Source: Streptococcus sp. HSISM1
Lineage (GTDB): Bacteria; Bacillota; Bacilli; Lactobacillales; Streptococcaceae
DNA: 35,423 nucleotides
Reading direction: 5' to 3'
NCBI RefSeq assembly: GCF_000448565.1
Contig: NZ_CM002128.1
Coordinates: 989,458 to 1,024,880, forward strand
Each line of letters opens with the position of its first letter. Position 1 is the first letter of the stretch. Below the pieces are notes generated by a model. The model did no database searches, was not told where the DNA came from, and saw only the letters and a list, made by a program, of their open reading frames with translations. Positions 28,313 to 35,423 of this stretch are shown here, in pieces. A program made the position numbers and the translations under genes.

Positions 28313-28876
28313 CTATTCAAATATAAACTGGTGTATGTGTGGCATGGAATCAAATAAATAGGTCGAAAGCCCTGCAGCCTCCCCAGCTTCTATATCGATC
28401 GGACGATCTCCGATGACCAAACCATCTTGAATGCCATATTTTTCCTTCAAATAAAGCATAGAGGCTGGATCTGGTTTTCGAGGAAATCCCTCGTCTGCTG
28501 TTACAATCTCCGTAAAGAAGGGGGCAATGCCTGTCTGTTCAATAAGGGTCAGAACTTGGCGATCCCGATGAGATACCAAAAAATGGCGTCCTCCATGTGC
28601 TTGTATCTCTTCTAGTAACTCTTTTGCCCCCTCAAATAAGACCGGCTCTTGCAAGCCCAAGGCTTCTTTTTTCTTGTATTCCGTACGAAAATTGGAAATA
28701 TGAGGTGCAAAAGTTTGAATTGCATCCTGTGTTGAGATTTTTAATGCCGCATAAACAGAATCATGATCGGCTTGGATGTGAAAGTCCTTCAATGTCGCTA
28801 CAAAGGCATTTGTGGACGTTTCGTAATTATCCAATAGCGTCCCACCAAGATCCCATATAAAATCATGATAATTCAT
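28313..28876 (-). CDS. HAD superfamily hydrolase
   Basis: A 188-residue hydrolase beginning MNYHDFIWDLGGTLLDNYE. Motif I reads Asp9-L-Gly-G-T, so the usual second aspartate (general acid) is a glycine; this is a known variant in this group. Motif II is SHRD, and motif III/IV is visible as RKPDPASMLYLKEK and VIGDRPIDIEAGEAAG. The substrate is unknown; phosphoglycolate- or nucleotide-type phosphatases are possible. The ATG at 28876 lacks a Shine-Dalgarno, and the -10 box ends 7 nt upstream, suggesting a leaderless transcript. gyrB follows after 12 nt. Confidence 0.88.
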   Translation of the reverse strand: MNYHDFIWDLGGTLLDNYETSTNAFVATLKDFHIQADHDSVYAALKISTQDAIQTFAPHISNFRTEYKKKEALGLQEPVLFEGAKELLEEIQAHGGRHFLVSHRDRQVLTLIEQTGIAPFFTEIVTADEGFPRKPDPASMLYLKEKYGIQDGLVIGDRPIDIEAGEAAGLSTYLFDSMPHIHQFIFE

Positions 28877-28883
28877 AGTCAAT

Positions 28884-28892
28884 ATTATACCA
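28884..28892 (-). promoter_or_regulatory. Extended -10 promoter of HAD-gyrB, 7 nt from ATG
   Basis: TGG then TATAAT on the minus strand (-10 at 28884-28889) with seven bases to the ATG at 28876. The upstream terminator of the DJ-1 gene occupies the -35 area. Confidence 0.7.
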
Positions 28893-28901
28893 CAAATGGA
28901 C

Positions 28902-28942
28902 AAAAAAATAAGCTAAAACCCACATTTAGGGGGGATTTTAGC
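28902..28942 (-). terminator. Terminator of the rodA/DJ-1 operon
   Basis: GCTAAAA plus CCC pairs with GGG plus TTTTAGC around a short loop, followed on the minus strand by a T-rich tract. It lies about 100 nt after the DJ-1 stop. Confidence 0.75.
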
Positions 28943-29040
28943 CATTTTTTACGGTCATTTCATTTTAAATTAAAGAGAAGTCATTTTCCGTCATAGAATG
29001 TGATCTTTCACCAGAAAAAACGGTGTCAAAAAGAGCTCTT

Positions 29041-29592
29041 TTAAGCATCCCCAAAGACGTCTTGATAGAGCATTCCTTTACGAAGGCTTTGGGCATCTCC
29101 TCCAAATTGCTCTACCAAAGCATAGGCTAAGGCAAGAGCAGTTGAAGGACCTCGACTGGTCAGGAGATTACCGTCTTTCACCACTGTTTCTTTCTGATAG
29201 TGGCCGTCTTGAATCTCTTCTTCAAAACCATCGTAACACGTATAGTTTTTTTCTTTTAAGAGGCCGGCACGCGCCAAGACAATTGGTGCTGCACAAATCG
29301 CAGAGATGATTTTTCCCTTACTACTTTCTTCTTGAAGGGCTGCAATCAATTCCGGATTATCCCGCAAATTTGCGGCTCCTGGCATCCCACCTGGTAAGAA
29401 GATTCCATCATAATCTGACAGGTCTCCATTCCAGAGGCGATCTACTTCCACAGTGATCTGATGAGACCCTGTTACCGTTTCTCCCATACCAATGAGGTCA
29501 CAGTCGATACCAGCTCGTCTCAAAACATCGACAATGGTCAAAGCTTCAATTTCTTCAAAACCGTTTGCTAAAATAGTTGCTACTTTTTTCAT
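29041..29592 (-). CDS. DJ-1/PfpI family protein
   Basis: A 183-residue protein of the DJ-1/ThiJ group. The conserved cysteine is Cys100 in ISAICAAP, the nucleophile elbow of the family; the glutamate in GFEEIEA and the LPGGMPGA loop are also present. Members act as glyoxalase/deglycase-type or redox-responsive proteins; the exact activity cannot be inferred. It starts 15 nt after rodA, in the same operon. The start is the first ATG and the length fits the family. Confidence 0.92.
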   Translation of the reverse strand: MKKVATILANGFEEIEALTIVDVLRRAGIDCDLIGMGETVTGSHQITVEVDRLWNGDLSDYDGIFLPGGMPGAANLRDNPELIAALQEESSKGKIISAICAAPIVLARAGLLKEKNYTCYDGFEEEIQDGHYQKETVVKDGNLLTSRGPSTALALAYALVEQFGGDAQSLRKGMLYQDVFGDA

Positions 29593-29607
29593 CTAGATTC
29601 CTTCTTT

Positions 29608-30837
29608 CTATTGCTCCCTCTTAAGGACAACTTTTTTACGGATTGGCACCCCTTCCTCTGGCTCTTTCTTTTTGCTACTATGATTGTAAATGGAGAGAAC
29701 CAGTCCAATACCAATTAGATTACTAATAATAGACGATCCACCTTGTGAGATAAAGGGGAGGGGAATCCCAGTCAAGGGGAGAAGACCTGTCACTGCTCCG
29801 ACATTTTCAAAAATATGAAAGACCAGCATCATAATAAATCCAATAGAAATATAGGTATAAAACTGGTTATTGGACTGGAGGGTGATTTTTAAAATTCGAT
29901 AAATCAAAAAAACGTATAAAATCAGAAGCACAAGTGAGCCAACAAAACCAAAATCTTCTGCTATTACTGTAAAAATCATATCACTTTCCCGCACAGGAAC
30001 TAATAAATTGGAAACATTAAATCCCTGGCCTGACACGCCCCCACTAGCGATGGCTAACTGTCCTTGCGCTTGCTGGTAGGTTGTCGTTTGTGCGTAATCA
30101 AAAGGATTTAACCAAGCCAAAATCCGATTGATTTGGTAGGTTGGCATTCTTAATTGCTGGTGAAGAAAAGCACGACCTCCTTCTGATAAAAAGAGGAAGA
30201 GAAAGCCAGCAAGGCCTCCAACAATGAACAAGACCACTGGTAAAATGATTTTCCAAGAAACTCCTGAAATCAGGACTAAGCCAGCAAAGATCGCCAAAAA
30301 TACTAAGGCTGTTCCCAAATCCTGTTGGAGAGCCAATAAGGCAAAGACAGGTATCGTATAGATCGTCAACTCTAGAATCAAAAGCCAATCTTGTCGCAAC
30401 CAGCGCTCACGCCCCTTATTTCTTTGTAAAAATCTGACAATGGAGCGTGACAGCATTAGAATGAAAGGAATTTTCATAAATTCTGAAGGCTGAAATAAGG
30501 TGATGTTTCCATAAGCCACCCAGTTTTTAGCTCCTGTTGAAGCTACCAAGTTTGGATTATAAAAGATAAGAGGAAGGACCATCAAGATCAAGCCAAGTAG
30601 GTAAAGAAAGGGAGTGATTTTCCATAGAAATTTCGTGCTAAATATCGTGACAATCAAGCAAACAACACACCCCATACCAATCCAAGCCAATTGTTGTCCC
30701 AAAAAAGACCAGACCATTTGGGGATAGTCATGAGAAACTGCTACATAAACAGATAAAATCCCAATCATGAGAAGGGTGAGAACAATCCCAATGATCGAAT
30801 AATCCAGGTGGATATCCCAAAAATGATTTTTCTTCAT
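29608..30837 (-). CDS. rodA: Rod shape-determining protein RodA (SEDS glycosyltransferase)
   Basis: A 409-residue polytopic membrane protein with about ten transmembrane segments. SEDS-family markers are present: FQPSEFMKIPFILMLSR (about residues 115-131), LLALQQDLGTALVFLAIF (about 162-179), PVRESDMIFTVIAEDFGFVGS (about 283-303) and GLLPLTGIPLPFISQGGSS (about 350-368). SEDS proteins polymerise peptidoglycan together with a class B PBP. In streptococci RodA drives peripheral cell-wall growth; FtsW is the septal paralogue. AAGGAA site upstream of the ATG. The gene shares an operon with the DJ-1 gene and may follow the yeiH-like gene. Confidence 0.95.
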   Translation of the reverse strand: MKKNHFWDIHLDYSIIGIVLTLLMIGILSVYVAVSHDYPQMVWSFLGQQLAWIGMGCVVCLIVTIFSTKFLWKITPFLYLLGLILMVLPLIFYNPNLVASTGAKNWVAYGNITLFQPSEFMKIPFILMLSRSIVRFLQRNKGRERWLRQDWLLILELTIYTIPVFALLALQQDLGTALVFLAIFAGLVLISGVSWKIILPVVLFIVGGLAGFLFLFLSEGGRAFLHQQLRMPTYQINRILAWLNPFDYAQTTTYQQAQGQLAIASGGVSGQGFNVSNLLVPVRESDMIFTVIAEDFGFVGSLVLLILYVFLIYRILKITLQSNNQFYTYISIGFIMMLVFHIFENVGAVTGLLPLTGIPLPFISQGGSSIISNLIGIGLVLSIYNHSSKKKEPEEGVPIRKKVVLKREQ

Positions 30838-30869
30838 TCACATTCCTTTCTGTTAGAATGGTAAATAAT

Positions 30870-31849
30870 TTAGTAGAATAGCATCTGTAGAATTAAGCTA
30901 GATCCGGCTACACAAAACCAAGCAATCAAACCTACCAGAAGGGGGGCTGCTCCTGCTGCACGGAACTGTTTCCAAGAAACCTTGCTTCCGATCCCGACTA
31001 AGGCCATGGCCATAAAGAGGTGAGAAAGGTCCTTTAGGTAAGGAAGAACCACTTTAGGTACCAAGCCGATAGATGAAAGGATAGAAGCCACAATAAACCA
31101 GATGATGAACCAAGGAATAATTTTTTTAACATTCCTTTGTTTCTTCCTTGTTGTTTACTCCGATACCATTTTAAACCGATCAAGCCCAAACAGACCGGTA
31201 CAATCATAAGAGCTCGTGTTAACTTAACAATTGTAGCCATTTCACCCGCCGCTTTACTGTAGGAAAACGCTGCTGCTACAACAGATGACGTATCGTTAAT
31301 GGCTGTTCCTGACCAGAGGCCAAATTGAAAATTAGACATATGCCATATATGCCCTAATACTGGAAAGATAAAGACAGCCAAAATGTTGAAGAAGAAGATG
31401 GTTGACATAGATAAGGCAATTTCCTCTTCGTCTGCTTCAATGATCGGCGCAGCTGCTGCGATAGCAGATCCACCACAAATAGCTGTTCCAAACCCAATTA
31501 AGGTCCGTAGATGAGATTTCAGATGGAAGACTTTCCCAAAGATAATCGCTGCTAGAAAGGCAACTGTTATAGTTGGCAGACTAATCTTCAAAGAAGACAA
31601 GCCTGTAGAGGCAACCGTCGCAATCGGCAAGCTAAAGCCCATAAAGATAATCGAATACTGCAATAATTTCTTACCGGACCAGTTCAGTCCTGGTCGTGAA
31701 TTCTCAGGTAAGTCAATCAATTCATTGAGTAAAATTCCTAAGATCAAGGCAAAAACACTTGATCCAATGATGGGAAACAAATTCCCTAAAAACATAGCAC
31801 AAAGAGCAAATCCTGCAGCTATAGCAATTCCTAAACTTTTTGTTTTCAT
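30870..31849 (-). pseudogene. YeiH-like (UPF0324) putative sulfate exporter, frameshifted at a T-run
   Basis: The first frame (31849 to 31034) gives 271 residues with many transmembrane helices, typical of the UPF0324/YeiH family (NLFPIIGSSVFALILGILLNEL, GFGTAICGGSAIAAAAP, SGTAINDTSSVVAAAFSYS). Near 31130 it turns unrelated after the KGMLKK segment. The -1 frame continues correctly with IIPWFIIWFIVASILSSIGLVP and HLFMAMALVGIGSKVSWKQF to 30870. The run at 31121-31127 has seven T; eight would give one 326-residue protein. It overlaps the dinG gene by 4 nt (ATGA), indicating an operon. Confidence 0.85.
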
Positions 31850-34308
31850 TTTTCTGTATTCCTTTCAAAAAAGTGCCGGGCTTGATCCACCAGCTTGCCC
31901 CTCAGAGTTGTCTGAAGAGGCAAAACTTGTTTCAGCCCATCTAAAATTTGTTTTCCATATCGTTTGGTCACCACCCGCTGGTCCAATAAGAGGACCAAAG
32001 ATTCCTGGTCTTGAAAACGGCTGGTTCTCCCAATAGCCTGTTTTAATCTTAAAATCGCGACCGGAAGGCTATAGTCATAAAAGGGGTTTTTCCCCTGTTC
32101 TCTGAGTTGGGTATTCAGTTTTTGAACCATGTAATCTTTGGGGTTATCAAAAGGAAGGCGCGTGATGATTTGAATCACTTCTTTTTGTTGGGAAAAATCG
32201 ACTCCCTCCCAGAAGCTTCCTGTTCCCAATAAAATAGAGCTTTCTCCTCTGTCAAATCGTCGCTTAATATTAGCTGCATCTCCATTTCGATACTGGGCCA
32301 AATGAGGAAACTTCAAGGCGTTTGACGTCTCCAGTAACAATTCTTTTGAGGTAAACAAAAGAAAAATTGGTTTTCTTAGAGGAAGAAGTTCATCGATGAG
32401 CTGACAAATCTCTCCTGCATACTCTACGGAAGATAAAGAAACGACATCTGGGAAATCTATCGGCACCAACAATTCCTGGTGTTGTTTGACTGTTATTGGC
32501 ACCCGGTAGATTTGCTGCTCTTGGTATCCTAAAAGAGCAGGTAAATGCACTTTTTTACTAATAGCGATCGTCGCTGATACAAAGAGCACGGGCACCTCTT
32601 CAGGCACAAACTCCTTAAAGGATAGTAAGTCCTCAACTCCACCATGGAGACGAAGAATCTGGTGGCTTTCAACCACTTCTTTGTCCATCCAAAAGGTTTG
32701 GTAGCGCTCATCAAACAATTCCCTTAGATTCTCTAGAGATTCGTTTTTTAATTCCGATACATCCTGTCGAATTTTTGCCACCGTTTGATCTGATAAGATC
32801 GCTGCTTTTCCTTGTAGGACTTCTTTTGAGCAGGCATTTAGTTCAAATTGAATACTCTCCAGCAAACGTCGCTGCAGAAGATCTTTCTCCTCTTCGATGA
32901 CGTGTTGCAAGCTTAGAAGAAGAGTTTGCAAGTTTTCTTCTCTTTGTGAAAATTGCTCTAAAGCAAAGAAGAGTTTTTGCGCTTCATCCACTACCAGAAC
33001 AGATTCTTGAAGTAGACTCTTATCATCTTCTAGACGGGTTAACAGATAGGCATGATTGGTCAGAATCACCCGGCTGGTTTTCACTTTTTCCTGGCCGAGA
33101 CGCCAAAAATCTTCCTGATAAAAAAGGGAACGCTTCGACAATTGGCCATCGTGGCATATCTCAGAAACAAAATGAAGATGACGATAGAGTTGGCCAATTT
33201 CACTGAACTCTCCTGTTTCTGTCATCGTCAGCCAAACCAAGAGTTGCATTTTAAAACGTCGAATCATCCCATTATCTGACTCACTCTGTAAGGCTTCATA
33301 AAATTTATCGAGTTGGATGTAATCCTTGGGACTTTTCAGGCTATGAAAGGGAATTTGGAAAAGATCTTGGATAGTCTTTCCTTCTTTCTTCATAATTTGA
33401 TCCTGAAGAATTTTAGTCGGAACACTAACAAGAATGCGCTTGGAGGTTTTAGCCAAAAGCGTTAATAGATAGGCATAGGTCTTCCCAATACCCGTTGGCG
33501 CTTCGATAAAACTTGGAAGTGGCTGTTGCAAACTGTCCTCGATATAGGCAACAAATTCTCTCTGCTCCGGATAAGCATCCATTCCCAACAGCTGCATATT
33601 GAGTTCAAACTGTTCAGACAAATGACGACTTTCTAAGAACTGCTGTGGCTTTCGCAGGTAGAGTCCATGAACTTCTACTAAATGAGCTGGTAAAAAAAGA
33701 CTACTGTCTTCAAACGCATCTTCTATTAAGAGTCGTGATTCATATATCAAACAATCTGCCATCGAAAGAAGTTTTTCGATCAATCCTCTTGGTAAGCTCG
33801 CAATTTTTTCTCTCAATTTCAACAGCAGCTGGGCTGTTGCCATAGCATCCGCTAAACCAGAGTGAGCATGATGCAACTCAATTTCCAACTCAGCCGCAAG
33901 AGCTCCTAAATTGTAGCGTTCTAAAGTCGGATAGAAAATTTGAGACAATTCAACCGTATCAATTCGAGGAGTCGTTAGTTCGAATCCTTCCCAAAAGAGG
34001 GCCTCTGCCAATAAATTCGCATCAAATTTGACATTATGGGCCACAAAGACGGCATCTTCTATTAATTCAAAAATTTCTTTTGCCACTTGTGCAAACTCTG
34101 GAGCTTTTCGTAAGCGAGCATCTGTCAGGCCAGTCAATTGTTTGATATGCTCATCCAATCGCTCATGGGGATTCACATCCGTCTCATAGGATTGCGTAAT
34201 CCTTCCATCTTCGATGATGACAATCCCAACCTGAATGATCTTTGCATTACTTCCAGCACTGGTCGCTTCCAGATCCACAATGGCATATTTCCGTTTCTGT
34301 CTTGTCAT
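31846..34308 (-). CDS. dinG: DinG family exonuclease/helicase
   Basis: An 820-residue fusion of a DnaQ-type 3'-5' exonuclease and an XPD-like helicase. Exonuclease residues: Asp12/Glu14 in VDLEAT, HNVKFDANLL (about 96-105) and HSGLADA (about 155). Helicase: Walker A APTGIGKT (about 270), the DEAQ box in LVVDEAQKL, GTGSFWEGVDF and QAIGRTSR (motif VI). The four-cysteine Fe-S cluster of E. coli DinG is not seen, as in other Firmicute DinG proteins. The start at 34308 is preferred; its -10 box ends 10 nt upstream and no ribosome site is present. The yeiH-like gene overlaps the stop. Confidence 0.93.
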   Translation of the reverse strand: MTRQKRKYAIVDLEATSAGSNAKIIQVGIVIIEDGRITQSYETDVNPHERLDEHIKQLTGLTDARLRKAPEFAQVAKEIFELIEDAVFVAHNVKFDANLLAEALFWEGFELTTPRIDTVELSQIFYPTLERYNLGALAAELEIELHHAHSGLADAMATAQLLLKLREKIASLPRGLIEKLLSMADCLIYESRLLIEDAFEDSSLFLPAHLVEVHGLYLRKPQQFLESRHLSEQFELNMQLLGMDAYPEQREFVAYIEDSLQQPLPSFIEAPTGIGKTYAYLLTLLAKTSKRILVSVPTKILQDQIMKKEGKTIQDLFQIPFHSLKSPKDYIQLDKFYEALQSESDNGMIRRFKMQLLVWLTMTETGEFSEIGQLYRHLHFVSEICHDGQLSKRSLFYQEDFWRLGQEKVKTSRVILTNHAYLLTRLEDDKSLLQESVLVVDEAQKLFFALEQFSQREENLQTLLLSLQHVIEEEKDLLQRRLLESIQFELNACSKEVLQGKAAILSDQTVAKIRQDVSELKNESLENLRELFDERYQTFWMDKEVVESHQILRLHGGVEDLLSFKEFVPEEVPVLFVSATIAISKKVHLPALLGYQEQQIYRVPITVKQHQELLVPIDFPDVVSLSSVEYAGEICQLIDELLPLRKPIFLLFTSKELLLETSNALKFPHLAQYRNGDAANIKRRFDRGESSILLGTGSFWEGVDFSQQKEVIQIITRLPFDNPKDYMVQKLNTQLREQGKNPFYDYSLPVAILRLKQAIGRTSRFQDQESLVLLLDQRVVTKRYGKQILDGLKQVLPLQTTLRGKLVDQARHFFERNTEK

Positions 34309-34318
34309 AATACTTAAA

Positions 34319-34327
34319 ATTATATCA
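34319..34327 (-). promoter_or_regulatory. Extended -10 promoter of dinG, 10 nt from ATG
   Basis: TGA then TATAAT on the minus strand (-10 at 34319-34324); ten bases to the ATG, leaving a predicted leader of only 3-4 nt. Confidence 0.65.
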
Positions 34328-34426
34328 CGTTTGAGCAAGCTCTGCAGATTTTTTTCTCCTTTGAGGCTGACTTAAATCCAGTTATTTTCTTCGCAATTTG
34401 ATACACTATTCTAGAAAGGAGTCCTT

Positions 34427-35069
34427 ATGAAAATCTATCGTACCGTTAATCCTGTAGCTTATGAAAACACCTACTACCTTGAAAATGGACACTCCCTCAT
34501 TCTTGTCGATCCAGGTAGCGACTGGGCAACCATTCAAAAACAAATTGATCGTATCGGTAAACCAATCGTAGCAATTCTTTTAACCCATACGCATTACGAT
34601 CACATTATGAGTCTTGAAAAGGTTCGTCAGACCTATCATTTCCCACCTGTTTATGTCCATTCAGCAGAAGCCAGTTGGTTGTCTTCTCCTGTCGATAATT
34701 TATCTGGTTTGGATCGGCATGCGGATTTAGAAGATGTTGTATGTAAGGAGGCAGACTTCCTTTATGACATTCGCTCTGATTACCAAATAGCCGATTTCCA
34801 CTTTTATGTTCTGGAGACACCAGGCCACTCTGCAGGAGGGGTCTCTATCGTCTTTCCTGAGGATCACCTGATTCTATCCGGTGACGCCCTTTTTTCGCGA
34901 AACCATTGGACGGACCGATCTTCCAACAGGGAACGCAGCACAGTTACTTAGCAGTATTAGAGAAGAACTCTTTACCCTTCCATCTTCCTACACTGTCTAT
35001 CCCGGTCATGGCCCTGAAACTTCTATTGGTCACGAGAAGATGTTCAATCCCTTTTTTAGTCAATCCTAA
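34427..35069 (+). pseudogene. Metallo-beta-lactamase fold hydrolase (GloB-like), frameshifted at a T-run
   Basis: The first frame (34427 to 34951) shows the MBL fold: LVDPGSDW, the metal-binding THTHYDH motif (about residues 53-59), PGHSAGGVS (about 137-145) and LSGDALF. After the T6 run at 34890-34895 it turns unrelated. The other frame continues the family pattern exactly: FRETIGRTDLPTGN and VYPGHGPETSIGHEK, ending at 35069. Five T would give a 213-residue enzyme. MBL-fold hydrolases of this type act on thioesters such as S-lactoylglutathione-like compounds; the substrate is unknown. GAAAGGAG precedes the ATG. Confidence 0.85.
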
Positions 35070-35109
35070 AGAGGCATGTATCCTCCTTCCTGTCCTAATA
35101 AAAGTAAAC

Positions 35110-35137
35110 AAAAAAGCAAGTGCGAACTTGCTTTTTT
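35110..35137. terminator. Bidirectional terminator between the MBL gene and ftsX
   Basis: AAAAAAGCAAGT and ACTTGCTTTTTT form a 12-bp stem with a GCGA loop and T-runs on both strands. Confidence 0.9.
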
Positions 35138-35138
35138 A

Positions 35139-35423
35139 TTATATCTTAAGAAAACGTCTCATAGAGATTGAAGAACCGATCGCTCCGATCAAAATTCCTA
35201 ATCCAAAGAGGCCACCGACCATGATCGGTACCAAGACATGTGGACTATAGAGATACAAGTTTTGATCTGCCAAGTTATTGTTCATAGATGTATAGACAAC
35301 ATTATAAACATAGAAGACCAAAGCTGAAGGAACCAAGGCTCCCAAGAGACCGATCCAAGCACCTTCTAAAAGGAATGGGGCACGAATATAGCCATTTTTT
35401 GCTCCTACCAGTCGCATAATCTT
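35139..35423 (-). CDS. ftsX: Cell division protein FtsX (C-terminal part; 5' end beyond window)
   Basis: The last 94 residues are in the window, open to the edge. The sequence KIMRLVGAKNGYIRAPFLLEGAWIG is the conserved coupling loop and transmembrane entry of FtsX, followed by two membrane segments (GLLGALVPSALVFYVYNV and MVGGLFGLGILIGAIGSSIS) and the terminal MRRFLKI. FtsX, with FtsE, controls the peptidoglycan hydrolase PcsB in streptococci. The stop is followed by a strong terminator. The upstream ftsE gene is outside the window. Confidence 0.92.
   Translation of the reverse strand, partial: KIMRLVGAKNGYIRAPFLLEGAWIGLLGALVPSALVFYVYNVVYTSMNNNLADQNLYLYSPHVLVPIMVGGLFGLGILIGAIGSSISMRRFLKI

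Overview
The window looks like chromosomal DNA of a Streptococcus, probably of the mitis/sanguinis/parasanguinis type. It is AT-rich and densely packed, with strong AGGAGG-type ribosome sites and many TG-extended -10 promoters. The gene set is streptococcal: pavA/rqcH, a pheS-GNAT-pheT operon behind a T-box, eno, serB-ezrA-gyrB, a rodA/DJ-1/HAD block and ftsX. The species assignment is an inference from gene content. No rRNA, tRNA, CRISPR array, phage or insertion sequence was recognised.

Layout. Positions 1-1.9 kb (minus): a TetR regulator with a two-palindrome operator, an ABC ATPase and an FtsX-type permease cut by the window edge. 2.0-2.9 kb: an aldo/keto reductase. 3.0-6.5 kb (minus): a five-gene operon of a small membrane protein, an XRE repressor, a DUF3169-like membrane protein and an ABC-2 ATPase/permease pair, with a repeated TTGACAA operator region. 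6.7-7.2 kb: a GNAT acetyltransferase. 7.2-11.6 kb (minus): Phe T-box, pheS, GNAT, pheT. 11.65-13.5 kb (minus): Trp T-box, trpX-like binding protein without its permease or ATPase, and a small DGHHR (ParB-like) protein. 13.7-15.3 kb: pavA/rqcH. 15.34-15.9 kb: a hairpin-rich noncoding island. 15.9-19.1 kb (minus): an AI-2E family transporter, a TPR protein and aldC. 19.25-20.55 kb: a 6-phosphogluconolactonase and a 61-residue protein. 20.65-21.95 kb: eno. 22.2-26.3 kb: yueI-like gene, glycerate kinase, serB, ezrA. 26.35-31.85 kb (minus): gyrB, HAD hydrolase, DJ-1 protein, rodA, yeiH-like gene. 31.85-34.3 kb: dinG-type exonuclease/helicase. 34.4-35.1 kb: metallo-beta-lactamase fold hydrolase, then the 3' end of ftsX.

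Four genes in the right third (yueI-like, gyrB, yeiH-like, MBL hydrolase) are each broken by a one-base length change in an A/T homopolymer. Restoring one base gives full-length proteins. Because gyrB is essential, sequence error is the simplest explanation for the set, although real mutation in the non-essential ones cannot be excluded.

The most interesting non-routine signals are: three genes whose extended -10 box sits only 6-10 nt before the start codon (candidate leaderless mRNAs); the XRE/DUF3169/ABC operon; the orphan T-box-controlled trpX; the hairpin island after pavA; and a 26-bp tandem duplication that appears to have supplied a terminator. No clearly unprecedented multi-gene system was identified.
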